Positions 40,970 to 50,206 of a stretch of 64,000 nt of DNA are shown piece by piece (within the stretch, counting starts at the first letter, position 1; the number at the start of each line of letters is the position of its first letter). This DNA is from Flavobacteriales bacterium (lineage in GTDB: Bacteria > Bacteroidota > Bacteroidia > Flavobacteriales_F > PHOS-HE28). The stretch spans positions 124,001-188,000 of the forward strand of contig JADJAA010000003.1 in assembly GCA_016704485.1 (NCBI GenBank), written 5' to 3'. The translations under genes were made by a program, and so were the position numbers. The notes below the pieces were generated by a model. That model had not been told where the DNA came from and did not search any database. It saw only the letters and a program-made list of their open reading frames with translations.

Positions 40970-43900
40970 TCACATATTCCGCCGATACTGCCCTCCAACT
41001 TCAAACATAGCTTCAGTCAATTGCCCAAGAGAACAATACTTAGTAGCCTCCATCAAAACCGCGAACATATTCTCATTCTTAACCGCAGCAGCCTGCAACG
41101 TCTTCAACCATGCGGTGCTTTGTTCAGCATGTGCTTTCTGCAAGCCTTCAACCATCGTGATCTGGTACTCCTTTTCTTCTTCGGTGGCGCGGATGACTTC
41201 CTTCGGTAATACCGTTGGTGAACCTTTGCTGCTTAGGAAGGTGTTTACGCCGATGATCGGGAATTCGCCGGTGTGTTTTAGGGTTTCGTAGTAGAGGCTT
41301 TCTTCTTGGATCTTGCTGCGCTGGTACATGGTTTCCATGGCGCCCAACACGCCGCCGCGCTCGGTGATGCGGTCGAATTCGGTGAGGACTGCTTCTTCTA
41401 CCAAGTCGGTGAGTTCTTCGATGATGAAGCTGCCCTGCAGCGGGTTTTCGTTTTTTGCTAAGCCGAGCTCTTTGTTGATGATGAGCTGGATGGCCATGGC
41501 GCGACGTACGCTTTCTTCTGTAGGTGTGGTAATGGCTTCGTCGTAGGCGTTGGTGTGCAGGCTGTTGCAGTTGTCGTAGATGGCATAGAGCGCTTGTAAC
41601 GTGGTGCGGATGTCGTTGAAGTCGATCTCTTGTGCGTGCAGGCTTCGGCCACTTGTTTGGATGTGGTACTTCAGCATCTGACTGCGTTCGTCGGCTCCGT
41701 ATTTCTGCTTCATGGCCTTGGCCCAGAGGCGGCGCGCTACCCTACCGATCACCGCGTATTCCGGATCGATCCCATTGCTGAAGAAGAAGCTGAGGTTGGG
41801 CCCGAACTTGTTGATGTCCATGCCCCGACTGAGGTAGTACTCCACATATGTAAAGCCATTCGCCAACGTGAACGCCAACTGACTGATCGGGTTCGCGCCA
41901 GCCTCTGCAATGTGGTAACCGCTAATGCTTACTGAATAGAAATTCCGAATGTTGTTCGCGATGAAATATTCCTGCACATCGCCCATTAACCGCAACGCGA
42001 ATTCGGTGCTGAAGATGCACGTATTCTGCGCTTGATCCTCCTTCAGAATATCGGCTTGAACGGTGCCACGTACTTGCGCAATGGTCTCTGTTTTGATCTT
42101 CGCATACACATCCTTCGGCAACACTTCTTCACCGGTAATGCCGAGCAACATCAATCCAAGACCATCGTTTCCTTCGGGTAACGCACCTTGGTATTTCGGA
42201 CGTTCCAATTTCTTGTCGTCGTACTTCGCCTTCAGTTGTTTTTCGACGTCCTTCTCCAACTTGTGTTCGGTAATGTATTTCTCACAAGTTTGGTCTACGG
42301 CGGCATTCATGAAGAAGCCCAACAACATCGGGGCAGGACCGTTGATGGTCATGCTCACGCTGGTTAGGCTGCTCGCAAGATCGAAGCCGCTGTAAAGTTT
42401 CTTGGCATCGTCGAGGCAGCAGATGCTCACACCACTGTTGCCCACTTTGCCATAAATATCCGGACGACGGCCGGGATCGTTTCCGTAGAGCGTTACGCTA
42501 TCGAAAGCCGTGCTCAGTCGTTTGGCGGGCATGCCTTTGCTCACGTAATGGAAGCGCTTGTTCGTACGCTCCGGACCACCCTCGCCAGCGAACATGCGCG
42601 CGGGATCTTCACCGGTGCGTTTGAAGGGATAGATGCCCGCCGTATACGGGAAGAAACCGGGTGTATTTTCTTGCATCGCCCAGCGCACTTTATCGCCCCA
42701 GCTCCGGAATTTCGGTAGCGCCACTTTCGGGATCTTCAAATGCGAAAGTGATTCGGTGTGGTTCGGAACTTTGATCTCCTTGCCGCGAACGGAGTACGTA
42801 AAGAACTCGCCGCTGTAACGCGCCACCTCAGCGTCCCAGCCGGTGATCATCGCCCAGATGTGGGGGTCGAGGTCTTTTTTCACTTCTTGAAATTTCCGAA
42901 TAAGGGTTTCGATTTCCGTGGAGGTGGAGATGCGTGAAGTGGTGATAGGTGATGAGTGAAGGGTGATGGGAGCGCTCACGTTGCCGGTAGTTGTCCATTC
43001 ACCATTCACCAAAGACCATTCACCGTTAATAAGATCTGGTCCTCCAAATGTGATGACCGCAGAATGCAAACCATACAACTGATCCGCAACATTCGCTTGC
43101 TTGTTAACATGCGCATCATAGCGCCTATTGCTTTCGCTGATCTCGCTTAGGTAACGGGTACGCGCTGGTGGGATGATCCACACCTTCTCGCTCATTTCAT
43201 CGTGACCTACGAACTTGCTGTGGAAATCGATACCGGTCTTGGCCTTGATCGTCTCCATCAACCGCACGTACAAATTGTTCGTACCGGGGTCGTTGAACTG
43301 GCTGGCAATGGTTCCCACTACGGGTATCTTCTCATCGTCGATATCCCACAACTGATGGTTGCGCTTGTACTGCTTCTTCACATCGCGCACTGCATCTTGC
43401 GCACCGCGTTTGTCGAATTTGTTCACCGCAACCACGTCGGCGAAATCGAGCATGTCGATCTTTTCCAACTGAGTGGCCGCACCGAATTCGGGTGTCATGA
43501 TGTACAACGAAACGTCGCTGTGGTCGAGTATCTCGGTATCACTTTGGCCAATGCCACTGGTCTCCAACACGATCAGATCGAAGCCTGCTGCTTTCAGAAT
43601 ATCCACCGCTTTTTGTACATGCTTGCTCAACGCCAAATTGCTCTGGCGCGTTGCCAACGAACGCATGTAGATCCGCTCGCCGCGGATGCTGTTCATGCGA
43701 ATGCGATCGCCCAACAACGCGCCACCGGTCTTGCGCTTGCTCGGATCTACGCTGATCACACCGATCGTTTTGTCCGGCTGATCGATCAAGAATCGACGGA
43801 TCAATTCATCGACCATGCTGCTCTTTCCCGAACCACCGGTACCGGTAATGCCCAACACAGGAGCCTTGTTCGCAGCAGCTTTCTTTTCGATCTCGTCGCT

Positions 43901-44458
43901 CACCTTCGCATACACTTCCGGGTGATTTTCCGCAGCGCTGATCAATCGCGCAATGGCCGGCCAATTCTGTGGACTTAGCTTTTTAGCTTCGCCATTCACC
44001 TTATCACTTAGGTCATAATCAGCCTTCTCCAGCATGTCGTTGATCATGCCTTGCAAGCCCATCGAACGGCCGTCATCCGGATGGTACAAACGCGTAATGC
44101 CGTATGCGTGCAACTCCTTTATTTCCTCCGGCAAAATGGTACCACCGCCACCGCCGAAGATCTTGATATGCCCCGCACCTTTCTCCTTCAGCAGGTCGTG
44201 CATGTACTTGAAATACTCGGTGTGCCCACCTTGGTAGCTGGTCATCGCAATGGCGTGTGCATCTTCTTGGATCGCGGTGTTCACCACATCCTCAACGCTA
44301 CGGTCATGCCCCAAATGGATCACCTCGGCACCCGTGGCCTGAATGATCCTACGCATGATATTAATGGCGGCATCATGCCCATCGAAGAGCGATGCAGCGG
44401 TTACGATCCGAATTTTGTTCTTGGGGACGTATGGCGGGGCCTGGACGTAGGTGGACAT
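40970..44458 (-). CDS. icmF: Fused isobutyryl-CoA mutase / G-protein chaperone (IcmF)
   Basis: 1162 residues. The cobalamin-binding domain comes first (RIVTAASLFDGHDAAINIMRR, TSYQGGHTEYFKYM, GGGGGTILPEEIKEL). The MeaB/MeaI-type GTPase follows (P-loop GITGTGGSGKSSMVDEL, GVISVDPSKRKTGGALLGDR, VAVNKFDKRGAQD). Last is the acyl-CoA mutase barrel (RPDIYGKVGNSGVSICCLDDAKKLYSGFDLAS, SVSMTINGPAPMLLGFFMNAAVDQ, GANPISQLAFTLANGFTYVEYYLSRG). This B12-GTPase-mutase order defines IcmF, which interconverts isobutyryl-CoA and n-butyryl-CoA with adenosylcobalamin and repairs its own cofactor using GTP. Substrate specificity cannot be settled by eye. An in-frame repeat-derived insert lies in the linker at residues about 475-515. 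Confidence 0.9.
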   Translation of the reverse strand: MSTYVQAPPYVPKNKIRIVTAASLFDGHDAAINIMRRIIQATGAEVIHLGHDRSVEDVVNTAIQEDAHAIAMTSYQGGHTEYFKYMHDLLKEKGAGHIKIFGGGGGTILPEEIKELHAYGITRLYHPDDGRSMGLQGMINDMLEKADYDLSDKVNGEAKKLSPQNWPAIARLISAAENHPEVYAKVSDEIEKKAAANKAPVLGITGTGGSGKSSMVDELIRRFLIDQPDKTIGVISVDPSKRKTGGALLGDRIRMNSIRGERIYMRSLATRQSNLALSKHVQKAVDILKAAGFDLIVLETSGIGQSDTEILDHSDVSLYIMTPEFGAATQLEKIDMLDFADVVAVNKFDKRGAQDAVRDVKKQYKRNHQLWDIDDEKIPVVGTIASQFNDPGTNNLYVRLMETIKAKTGIDFHSKFVGHDEMSEKVWIIPPARTRYLSEISESNRRYDAHVNKQANVADQLYGLHSAVITFGGPDLINGEWSLVNGEWTTTGNVSAPITLHSSPITTSRISTSTEIETLIRKFQEVKKDLDPHIWAMITGWDAEVARYSGEFFTYSVRGKEIKVPNHTESLSHLKIPKVALPKFRSWGDKVRWAMQENTPGFFPYTAGIYPFKRTGEDPARMFAGEGGPERTNKRFHYVSKGMPAKRLSTAFDSVTLYGNDPGRRPDIYGKVGNSGVSICCLDDAKKLYSGFDLASSLTSVSMTINGPAPMLLGFFMNAAVDQTCEKYITEHKLEKDVEKQLKAKYDDKKLERPKYQGALPEGNDGLGLMLLGITGEEVLPKDVYAKIKTETIAQVRGTVQADILKEDQAQNTCIFSTEFALRLMGDVQEYFIANNIRNFYSVSISGYHIAEAGANPISQLAFTLANGFTYVEYYLSRGMDINKFGPNLSFFFSNGIDPEYAVIGRVARRLWAKAMKQKYGADERSQMLKYHIQTSGRSLHAQEIDFNDIRTTLQALYAIYDNCNSLHTNAYDEAITTPTEESVRRAMAIQLIINKELGLAKNENPLQGSFIIEELTDLVEEAVLTEFDRITERGGVLGAMETMYQRSKIQEESLYYETLKHTGEFPIIGVNTFLSSKGSPTVLPKEVIRATEEEKEYQITMVEGLQKAHAEQSTAWLKTLQAAAVKNENMFAVLMEATKYCSLGQLTEAMFEVGGQYRRNM
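42915..43035 (-). repeat. Repeat-derived in-frame insert inside icmF
   Basis: Multiple copies of CCATTCACC and of the related GGTGATGAGTGAAGGGTGAT occur here, encoding NGEWSLVNGEWTT and APITLHSSPITTSRIS. Such ATTCACC repeats are usually intergenic in Bacteroidota (my recollection). Here the frame is kept through the linker between the GTPase and mutase domains. Confidence 0.6.
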
Positions 44459-44462
44459 GCTG

Positions 44463-44470
44463 CGAAGATA
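44463..44470 (-). promoter_or_regulatory. -7-like element TATCTTCG of icmF
   Basis: On the minus strand TATCTTCG (one mismatch to TAnnTTTG) is followed by CAGC and the ATG at 44458, suggesting a leaderless start. Confidence 0.45.
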
Positions 44471-44635
44471 CTTAGCCGCTCTGCGGAATGGAGAATGGAG
44501 AATGAAAAATGTAAAAGTTTGAATACCGGTGAAATATGAGCGTTCAAATTCGTTCAGATCAGGAACGGTACAATAATTAGCATACTACCAATTGAGCATA
44601 TCCTCAACCACCCTACTTTCACCACCCACACATTC

Positions 44636-44812
44636 ATGCCGCATATCCACTTCCGTTCTCTGATTACCGTCACGGCTCTGACCATCGTTGCATACGCAAC
44701 AGCCCAAGACAACGCCATCACCAACCGCTTCAACGGTAACTGCGGCCTACACTTGAGTGACAGCGGGTTTGATGTTCACACTGAATTCCCAAAACCATCA
44801 CTTACACCGTAA
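44636..44812 (+). pseudogene. Truncated 5' end of a secreted-protein gene
   Basis: The 58-codon frame begins with a good signal peptide (LITVTALTIVAYATAQ) and continues DNAITNRFNGNCGLHLSDSG, then stops. Following DNA to about 44990 (such as TTTACCTTCGATGTTGCC) suggests further decayed coding sequence. It is probably a remnant and not a mature small secreted peptide. Confidence 0.45.
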
Positions 44813-45012
44813 ACCCGAAGAAGCAGTTTCTGCTCACACAGGGCGAGGTACTTACGATTCGGTATTGATCTAGGCTTATGTAGCACATTCTCAGTTTTCA
44901 CGCTTAACAACATTTTGTGTGAAAAGGGGCGCGTTCACATTGAAAAGGCAGATATGACCACATTTACCTTCGATGTTGCCGTAAGTTCGCAACTAACGTA
45001 TTTGTTTATTCC

Positions 45013-45981
45013 ATGCGTATTACCGTTGTCATAATCAGTTTGTTGCTTTTAGGTGTAAGTGCTTTCGCGCAACCACCAAACAGTAGCTGCGCGACCGCTC
45101 AAACACTTTGTGGACAGCAACCAGTGGCAGGTAATAACACAGGACCAGCCGGCATCCCAGGCTTTTGCACGAATACAAATAATGTGATCTGGTATACGTT
45201 CACAACGAATTCAATCGGAGGTTCTGTGGATGTAGATATCACCGGTATCGATTGCCCGCAAGTTGCTAATATGGGTAATCTGTTGACCGCCCTTATTCTC
45301 AGCGGAGATGGATCTTGTGCATTATCCACATTCGTGGCAGTGCCACCTTGTGTTGCAGACTCGCAGGACTTTTCATTCATTACACCTCCGCTTAACCCAT
45401 CGACCCAGTATTGGTTAATTGTTGCGGGCGAGTCCAATGGTAGTGCACTCAATGCAGCCCAATGTGATTTCACCATCGAAGTCTCCGGGGTTGGCGCAAA
45501 TATTGTCGGTGTTGACTTAAGTGCCGGTCCAGATGTCTCGATCCCGCTTGGTGAAAGCATTCAACTTTCTGGTGTTGGAGCTAGCTATGATTGGTCGCCT
45601 CTGAACGGTCTCAGCGAGAATGGTATACCCAACCCTATTGCTTCGCCAATTATGACCACAACATATGTCCTCACATCCGTAAGCAGCGGATGCACGTACA
45701 GAGATTCTGTTCTGGTCGAAGTCATTCAACCAATTTCGGTTGGGGAAAGTGCCAAACCGAATTTCTTCGCACTCCACCCCAATCCTAGCACTGGTCAATT
45801 CGCATTGACATTCCCGCCCGGTGAGCATGTTATAGAAATCTTTGACCCGCTCGGCAAACGGGTATTTCTCCATAGATCAAACGGCGGACAAGCTCTCGTT
45901 AATGCATCTCACCTAGTAACTGGCATTTATATGGTGCGGATTGACAAAGGAAGTTCATCTATTCGGTGGGTGAAGGAATAG
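45013..45981 (+). CDS. T9SS type A sorting-domain secreted protein
   Basis: 322 residues with signal peptide MRITVVIISLLLLGVSAFAQ. Residues about 20-165 resemble the PPC-like/CUB-like beta-sandwich often found in such cargo: NSSCATAQTLCGQQPVAGNN, VIWYTFTTNSIGGSVDVDI, QYWLIVAGESNGS. The same unit type is repeated in the giant protein at 55894. A PKD/Ig-like stretch follows (GPDVSIPLGESIQLSGVGAS with YDWSPLNG, TTTYVLTSVSSGCTYRDSV). The C terminus FALHPNPSTGQFALTFPPG, IFDPLGKRVF, VTGIYMVRIDKG is the T9SS domain. No enzymatic motif. Confidence 0.85.
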   Translation: MRITVVIISLLLLGVSAFAQPPNSSCATAQTLCGQQPVAGNNTGPAGIPGFCTNTNNVIWYTFTTNSIGGSVDVDITGIDCPQVANMGNLLTALILSGDGSCALSTFVAVPPCVADSQDFSFITPPLNPSTQYWLIVAGESNGSALNAAQCDFTIEVSGVGANIVGVDLSAGPDVSIPLGESIQLSGVGASYDWSPLNGLSENGIPNPIASPIMTTTYVLTSVSSGCTYRDSVLVEVIQPISVGESAKPNFFALHPNPSTGQFALTFPPGEHVIEIFDPLGKRVFLHRSNGGQALVNASHLVTGIYMVRIDKGSSSIRWVKE

Positions 45982-46128
45982 TCGAATTGCTTTGGATTTA
46001 GAAGTCAGATCTATTCACTACTTGATGTTGGTGACTGGGTCGTAACTGTCAAATAGACAGCACCAATGCGTTACTATTCAAGCATTCCCGCATTGGTCGT
46101 AACACACCTCTACGACCATCAATCCACA

Positions 46129-47430
46129 ATGTCCCAGCTTCTTCGTTCAACCCTTGTAGCGCTCCTATTTTGTTCGGCGTCGGCTGCACACGCCTGCACC
46201 TTCTTCAAAATAACCAAGGACGGAAAGTCCATCATTGGGAACAACGAAGATGCATGGAGCATCAATGCCCGCGTGCGGTTCGTGAATGGTGGGCCGGGCC
46301 AATACGGCGCTGTGTATTTCGCGCATTACAACGGTAGCCCTATGCGACAACCGATCGATCAAGGCGGTATGAATTCCGAAGGGCTTGTGTTCGATGGCCT
46401 GAGCGTTGAGGAAACGGAGATCTCGCGAAGACCGAACACGCGCATCACCGATTTCGCTACGTTGATGCCAATGATCATGCATACCTGCGCAACGATGTTC
46501 GAAGCAGAGAAGATCATCCGCATCTATACTATACCTACGTTGGGCCATGCGATCGTTGTGCTTGTTGATCGGAATGGTGATTACTTGGTCGCGGAAGGCG
46601 ATACACTTTACACCGGTAACGACGCGACCTATGCACTCGGCAATTTCCGAATGTCACGGTGCGTGGACCTCGATGCAGTTCCTATTGAACGTTATCAGAA
46701 CGGTCGGGCAATGCTGTCCGACAATGCGAATATTTCTATCGCCTTTGGAACTTCGGTACTCGATAAGATGGCAGCACGGAGGGGCGCACACGATGAACGA
46801 GCGGGCCTGACCGGAACGCTATACAGCAACGTGTACGATCCGCTGAATGGCGTGGTACACCTCTATTTCTATCACGACTACAACAGCGTCCGCAGTTTCA
46901 ACGTGAATGAAGAACTGGCAAAAGGCGATCATGAACTGGACATGGCATCGTTCTTCCCCCGGAATGCCGACTATGAAAAGTTGGTTGCCTATCGAACGCC
47001 GTTCCACCAACGGTGGTTGTTCTATTCGCTTGTCGCGTTCGCGGGCATGACCGGGATCATCATGCTCTATTGCGCCATCGGATTACTGTGCCGTTCAATT
47101 GCGAGGATACGAGGGGCTTCAACGACGGGGACATACGCGTTGTTGACCATGTCCCTATCAGGTGCTGTAGTGCTCATCGCCATTCCCATCCTATTACTGA
47201 ACGAAGGGGTTTATTATTTCGGCTTTGGATATGCGACAGATGCGGTCTCTGCAATCCTGAAATACATACCTGCACTGAGTTGTTTGCTCATGCTCGGACT
47301 GATCTTTTTCGCGTATCGCGCATGGCAAAGTGATCAACCGTTCGCCTATCGCTGGTTCTTGATGCTGAATACATCGATCACCGTTTTAATGGTCGGATTG
47401 TTCGTTTATTGGGGAATGTTGATCCCTTAA
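46129..47430 (+). CDS. Secreted Ntn-hydrolase-like protein with C-terminal membrane domain
   Basis: 433 residues. The signal peptide ends ASAAHA, directly before Cys23 in CTFFKITKDGKSIIGNNEDA. This N-terminal Cys after cleavage, followed by GNNEDA, is the mark of the Ntn hydrolase superfamily with Cys nucleophile (choloylglycine hydrolase/linear amide hydrolase-like). GGMNSEGLVFDGL and GHAIVVLVDRNGDYLVAEGD fit further strands of that fold. Residues about 305-433 form four membrane helices (WLFYSLVAFAGMTGIIMLYC, TMSLSGAVVLIAIPILLL and two more), an unusual addition for this family. The substrate is unknown; acylated amines or bile-acid-like amides are typical. The start at 46129 was chosen for the signal peptide; the ORF opens at 46066. 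Confidence 0.75.
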   Translation: MSQLLRSTLVALLFCSASAAHACTFFKITKDGKSIIGNNEDAWSINARVRFVNGGPGQYGAVYFAHYNGSPMRQPIDQGGMNSEGLVFDGLSVEETEISRRPNTRITDFATLMPMIMHTCATMFEAEKIIRIYTIPTLGHAIVVLVDRNGDYLVAEGDTLYTGNDATYALGNFRMSRCVDLDAVPIERYQNGRAMLSDNANISIAFGTSVLDKMAARRGAHDERAGLTGTLYSNVYDPLNGVVHLYFYHDYNSVRSFNVNEELAKGDHELDMASFFPRNADYEKLVAYRTPFHQRWLFYSLVAFAGMTGIIMLYCAIGLLCRSIARIRGASTTGTYALLTMSLSGAVVLIAIPILLLNEGVYYFGFGYATDAVSAILKYIPALSCLLMLGLIFFAYRAWQSDQPFAYRWFLMLNTSITVLMVGLFVYWGMLIP

Positions 47431-47446
47431 GGAGTGCGATCGCTCC

Positions 47447-47454
47447 TATTTTAG
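47447..47454 (+). promoter_or_regulatory. -7-like element TATTTTAG ahead of the 47459 gene
   Basis: One mismatch to TAnnTTTG. ACCC separates it from the ATG, the same four-base gap as at other genes in the window. Confidence 0.4.
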
Positions 47455-47458
47455 ACCC

Positions 47459-48367
47459 ATGCTTCGCGTCGCTCTCCTACTTTCACTCGTGGTTCCGCTG
47501 TTCATTTCCGCGCAGATCTGGTGCCCGCCCAATGCAACGTGGAAATGGAATACTTCCAGCTTTGAACGTGAAGGAAGGACCGAACGGCACTACGTTGGAG
47601 ATACGTTGATCGACGGCAGAACGGCTCAACGGATCCATGTTACAGGTTTTAGTGTGAATACGACCGGAACACCCGACACGCTTTTCATCGATCAATACCG
47701 GTTTACTTCAATAGAGAATGACGTGGTTCTGCTGTGGTCCATTTGGAACGGGCCGCCGGAATGGGACACGTTGTATTGGTTCGGAGCAATGCCCGGTGAT
47801 CGTTGGTATGCACCCGGGGATGACGGCGAATGCGGCCCAACTCCAGCCGGTATGTATCAAGTGATGGATACAGCTACCGTGATCATTGATGGTGTTCCGC
47901 TGAGAGAACTTCAGCTATCCGATGTGGATGAATTCGGAACGCCATCCGGTGATCTACACACGCTTACGGAACGTATCGGACTGGCCAATGGATCGTTCAA
48001 TTTATTGAGCGGATGTATCCCTCCGAACCAGACCGAAACGCTGCTCTGTTATTTGGACAATGGGATCGATCTGGTCACGGCATTCGGCGAATTCAGTTGT
48101 AGCTCGTTGGTCGGTATTGGGGACATTGCACGTGACGGATCCGCGAATGTCTTTCCGAATCCAGGGTCAGAATTCGTTACCATACAGCTGTCTTCAGGTT
48201 CATCTCAAGTGGATATCCTGGATCAGGAAGGTCGGCTCGTTAAGCAAGGGTTGGCAGTAAGTGGATCTGTTACCATCAACACGGAGCTACTCGCCCCAGG
48301 TGGCTACTTCATTCGAAAGTCCGACATGCAAGGCGTTAGATCGTATGCCTATTGGGTAAAGTACTAG
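47459..48367 (+). CDS. T9SS type A sorting-domain secreted protein, unknown function
   Basis: 302 residues. Signal peptide MLRVALLLSLVVPLFISAQ. The mature N terminus (WCPPNATWKW) and the central DTLYWFGAMPGDRWYAPGDD segment resemble the 210-1583 protein in style (Trp/Tyr-rich, DTL repeats), suggesting one cargo family. The C terminus NVFPNPGSEFVTIQLSSGS, VDILDQEGRLVKQ and LAPGGYFIRKSD is a T9SS type A domain. It ends one base before the convergent lipoprotein gene. Confidence 0.82.
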   Translation: MLRVALLLSLVVPLFISAQIWCPPNATWKWNTSSFEREGRTERHYVGDTLIDGRTAQRIHVTGFSVNTTGTPDTLFIDQYRFTSIENDVVLLWSIWNGPPEWDTLYWFGAMPGDRWYAPGDDGECGPTPAGMYQVMDTATVIIDGVPLRELQLSDVDEFGTPSGDLHTLTERIGLANGSFNLLSGCIPPNQTETLLCYLDNGIDLVTAFGEFSCSSLVGIGDIARDGSANVFPNPGSEFVTIQLSSGSSQVDILDQEGRLVKQGLAVSGSVTINTELLAPGGYFIRKSDMQGVRSYAYWVKY

Positions 48368-48368
48368 A

Positions 48369-49106
48369 TCAATAGGGGATCAATTCCCCGCTACCCGTGA
48401 TATCCGTTTCTAAAAAACTGAGCGGCACATCCCGGTAATACACATCCCCAACATCGCGGAGTTGAACAGTTAATCCTTCCGTGGCCCAGCACCGGATATC
48501 ACTTACACCACTGTTGTTCACATTCACGAAGCGAGCACTCATTCCGGATGCATCCATCGGCGACATGATCCCGCTATACAGGTTCGCAACTTGATCGCAA
48601 CGGCCGTAAAGTTTAATGTCACCAGCACCGGTATGCAGGTCGACATCGAGCGTATTCACATCCACTGTCAAGGTCGTGGTTCCTTGAGCATTGAATTGAT
48701 CTATACTGAAATGATCGCGCACCAAAGTGTCCGAATTGGTCACGTTCCCAGTACCGCGTAGTATGAGTTTAGCCACGTCAGCGATAGAAACACCAACGGT
48801 TATCCGCGGCTTGAAACTGCGCACCCAATTGCAGCGGTTGCCGTTGGTGATATAGAGCACACTATCGCGTACTTCAGTGCTAACTTGATCCAATAAATTA
48901 CGACCTGCTGTTATCGAAATGGTATGCGATGAACGCTCTTCAAGTACGAGATCAATTCTGTCGTTCAGGTCTACGGTGGTGAACGATTCGAGCATACGGA
49001 TCTCTTCACGCTCCTGACCCGCTCTCGTTATGCAATCATCCAATTGCTCCTGTTGGCAACCAGCTAAAAGAACCACTCCGAACAGTATGTGCCACCTGTT
49101 CACCAT
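48369..49106 (-). CDS. Head-GIN domain (DUF2807) lipoprotein
   Basis: 245 residues. The lipobox VLLAGC (Cys17) marks an outer-membrane-type lipoprotein. The body is a right-handed beta-solenoid of the DUF2807 'putative auto-transporter adhesin, head GIN' family: FTTVDLNDRIDLVLEERSSHT, ITVGVSIADVAKLILRGTGNV, LTVDVNTLDVDLHTGAGDI, VNVNNSGVSDIRCWATEG and the end TDITGSGELIPY. It overlaps the upstream PagL-like gene by 7 bases, so they share a transcript. Role unknown; surface adhesion or envelope maintenance is usually suggested. Confidence 0.82.
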   Translation of the reverse strand: MVNRWHILFGVVLLAGCQQEQLDDCITRAGQEREEIRMLESFTTVDLNDRIDLVLEERSSHTISITAGRNLLDQVSTEVRDSVLYITNGNRCNWVRSFKPRITVGVSIADVAKLILRGTGNVTNSDTLVRDHFSIDQFNAQGTTTLTVDVNTLDVDLHTGAGDIKLYGRCDQVANLYSGIMSPMDASGMSARFVNVNNSGVSDIRCWATEGLTVQLRDVGDVYYRDVPLSFLETDITGSGELIPY

Positions 49107-50206
49107 CTGTATCCTAGCCCGAATTCCCAGTGATCCGCCACTGCATAATGACTCTTCAATCCTACGTGTGTTACCAGATGCTTGCCTACGTTATACCTGC
49201 AACCCAACCGATGAAAGAACTTCTCAGCTTCCGGTTTTGGTGTGTACATGTAGTAGCCCATTTGCAATTGCAACTCACCTCGGCCGAACAACAAGGCATA
49301 ACCGCCATGGATCCCTGCTTGCGTGTATGCCAATCGACCTTCCTCCTTCAATTCCGGATAAAGCGTACCCAACGCTCCTTTATTGAACAGGTCCACACCA
49401 CCGCTCACCGCTGACTTTTTAGTGAGCCGCCATTGCACTTGCCCGATGACGGAATACACGCTGTATTGTCCGCTCTCCGGTCGGCCGGTCTCACTCATAG
49501 CAAAGGCTCCAACAACACTGTACGTTCTGCGAGGTCTTTCAAGTTGCGTGGTATCCGGCACATGCACATAAGGTTTCGGCTCGCCAAGTGAATAACCCAT
49601 ACCAACACTTGCAGACAGCAAATTCAATCCAAGGTTCGGTAGCGCGACGGATCCATTGCTCCAATGGTCGATCCCTAACCCGGTGTTCAACATCATTCGA
49701 CCCAACTGCAGCCTGTATTGGGCCATGATCTGGATCGCCGTATTCACTGCGGATCCGATCGCGATCTGTTTGCTGTTGATCCTTCGCTCGAACGGTTTTG
49801 CCACATAACCGATCCCCCATCCTAACTGCATACCGAATGACCCACGCTCACCTTTTACCAGCGGCAAATGCAAGTAAGGCAGCAGACGAACAACAGTACC
49901 GATCCGATCGGGATCGGCCATGCCGGCGTACATGAAACCAACTCCACAGCTAGGACCGCGATAGTGATGATGCCATGCACGATCTCCCAGTAATTGACGC
50001 TCAGCATATACTTCCGTTGCTATACTATGTCCTTGCACCAGGATCCAACTGCTGGGTCGGTGTGGCCATAGAAAACCATAATGTAAACGCGCTCCGATCT
50101 GCCACGGACCATCAGCACATGAAGCATTCATTGGAATTAGAAAAAAAACGCTCGCAACAACCGAATAGTACTTATGCAGCAACGAATGGCGCATCGTTGG
50201 GTGCAT
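49100..50206 (-). CDS. PagL-like acyloxyacyl hydrolase (lipid A 3-O-deacylase family)
   Basis: 368 residues. The signal region is VVASVFFLIPMNASC (start at MHPTM or MRHSL, four codons apart). It is a beta-barrel-type protein with the family motif GIDHWSNGSVALPNLGLNLL, where His and Ser of HxSNG are the catalytic pair in PagL. GPSCGVGFMYAG and LHLPLVKGERGSFGMQLGWGIGYV are other conserved strands. The expected activity is removal of a 3-O acyl chain from lipid A in the outer membrane. The length (PagL core about 150 residues) leaves a C-terminal half that looks like another set of barrel strands. The start overlaps the ppx end by 35 bases. Confidence 0.72.
   Translation of the reverse strand: MHPTMRHSLLHKYYSVVASVFFLIPMNASCADGPWQIGARLHYGFLWPHRPSSWILVQGHSIATEVYAERQLLGDRAWHHHYRGPSCGVGFMYAGMADPDRIGTVVRLLPYLHLPLVKGERGSFGMQLGWGIGYVAKPFERRINSKQIAIGSAVNTAIQIMAQYRLQLGRMMLNTGLGIDHWSNGSVALPNLGLNLLSASVGMGYSLGEPKPYVHVPDTTQLERPRRTYSVVGAFAMSETGRPESGQYSVYSVIGQVQWRLTKKSAVSGGVDLFNKGALGTLYPELKEEGRLAYTQAGIHGGYALLFGRGELQLQMGYYMYTPKPEAEKFFHRLGCRYNVGKHLVTHVGLKSHYAVADHWEFGLGYRW

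Noticed and set aside
40608..40973. 121-codon minus-strand frame between icmF and the propeller gene
   Set aside because: Most of it is out of frame with the small membrane-protein gene. Its recognisable end is the copied icmF tail, reported as a repeat.
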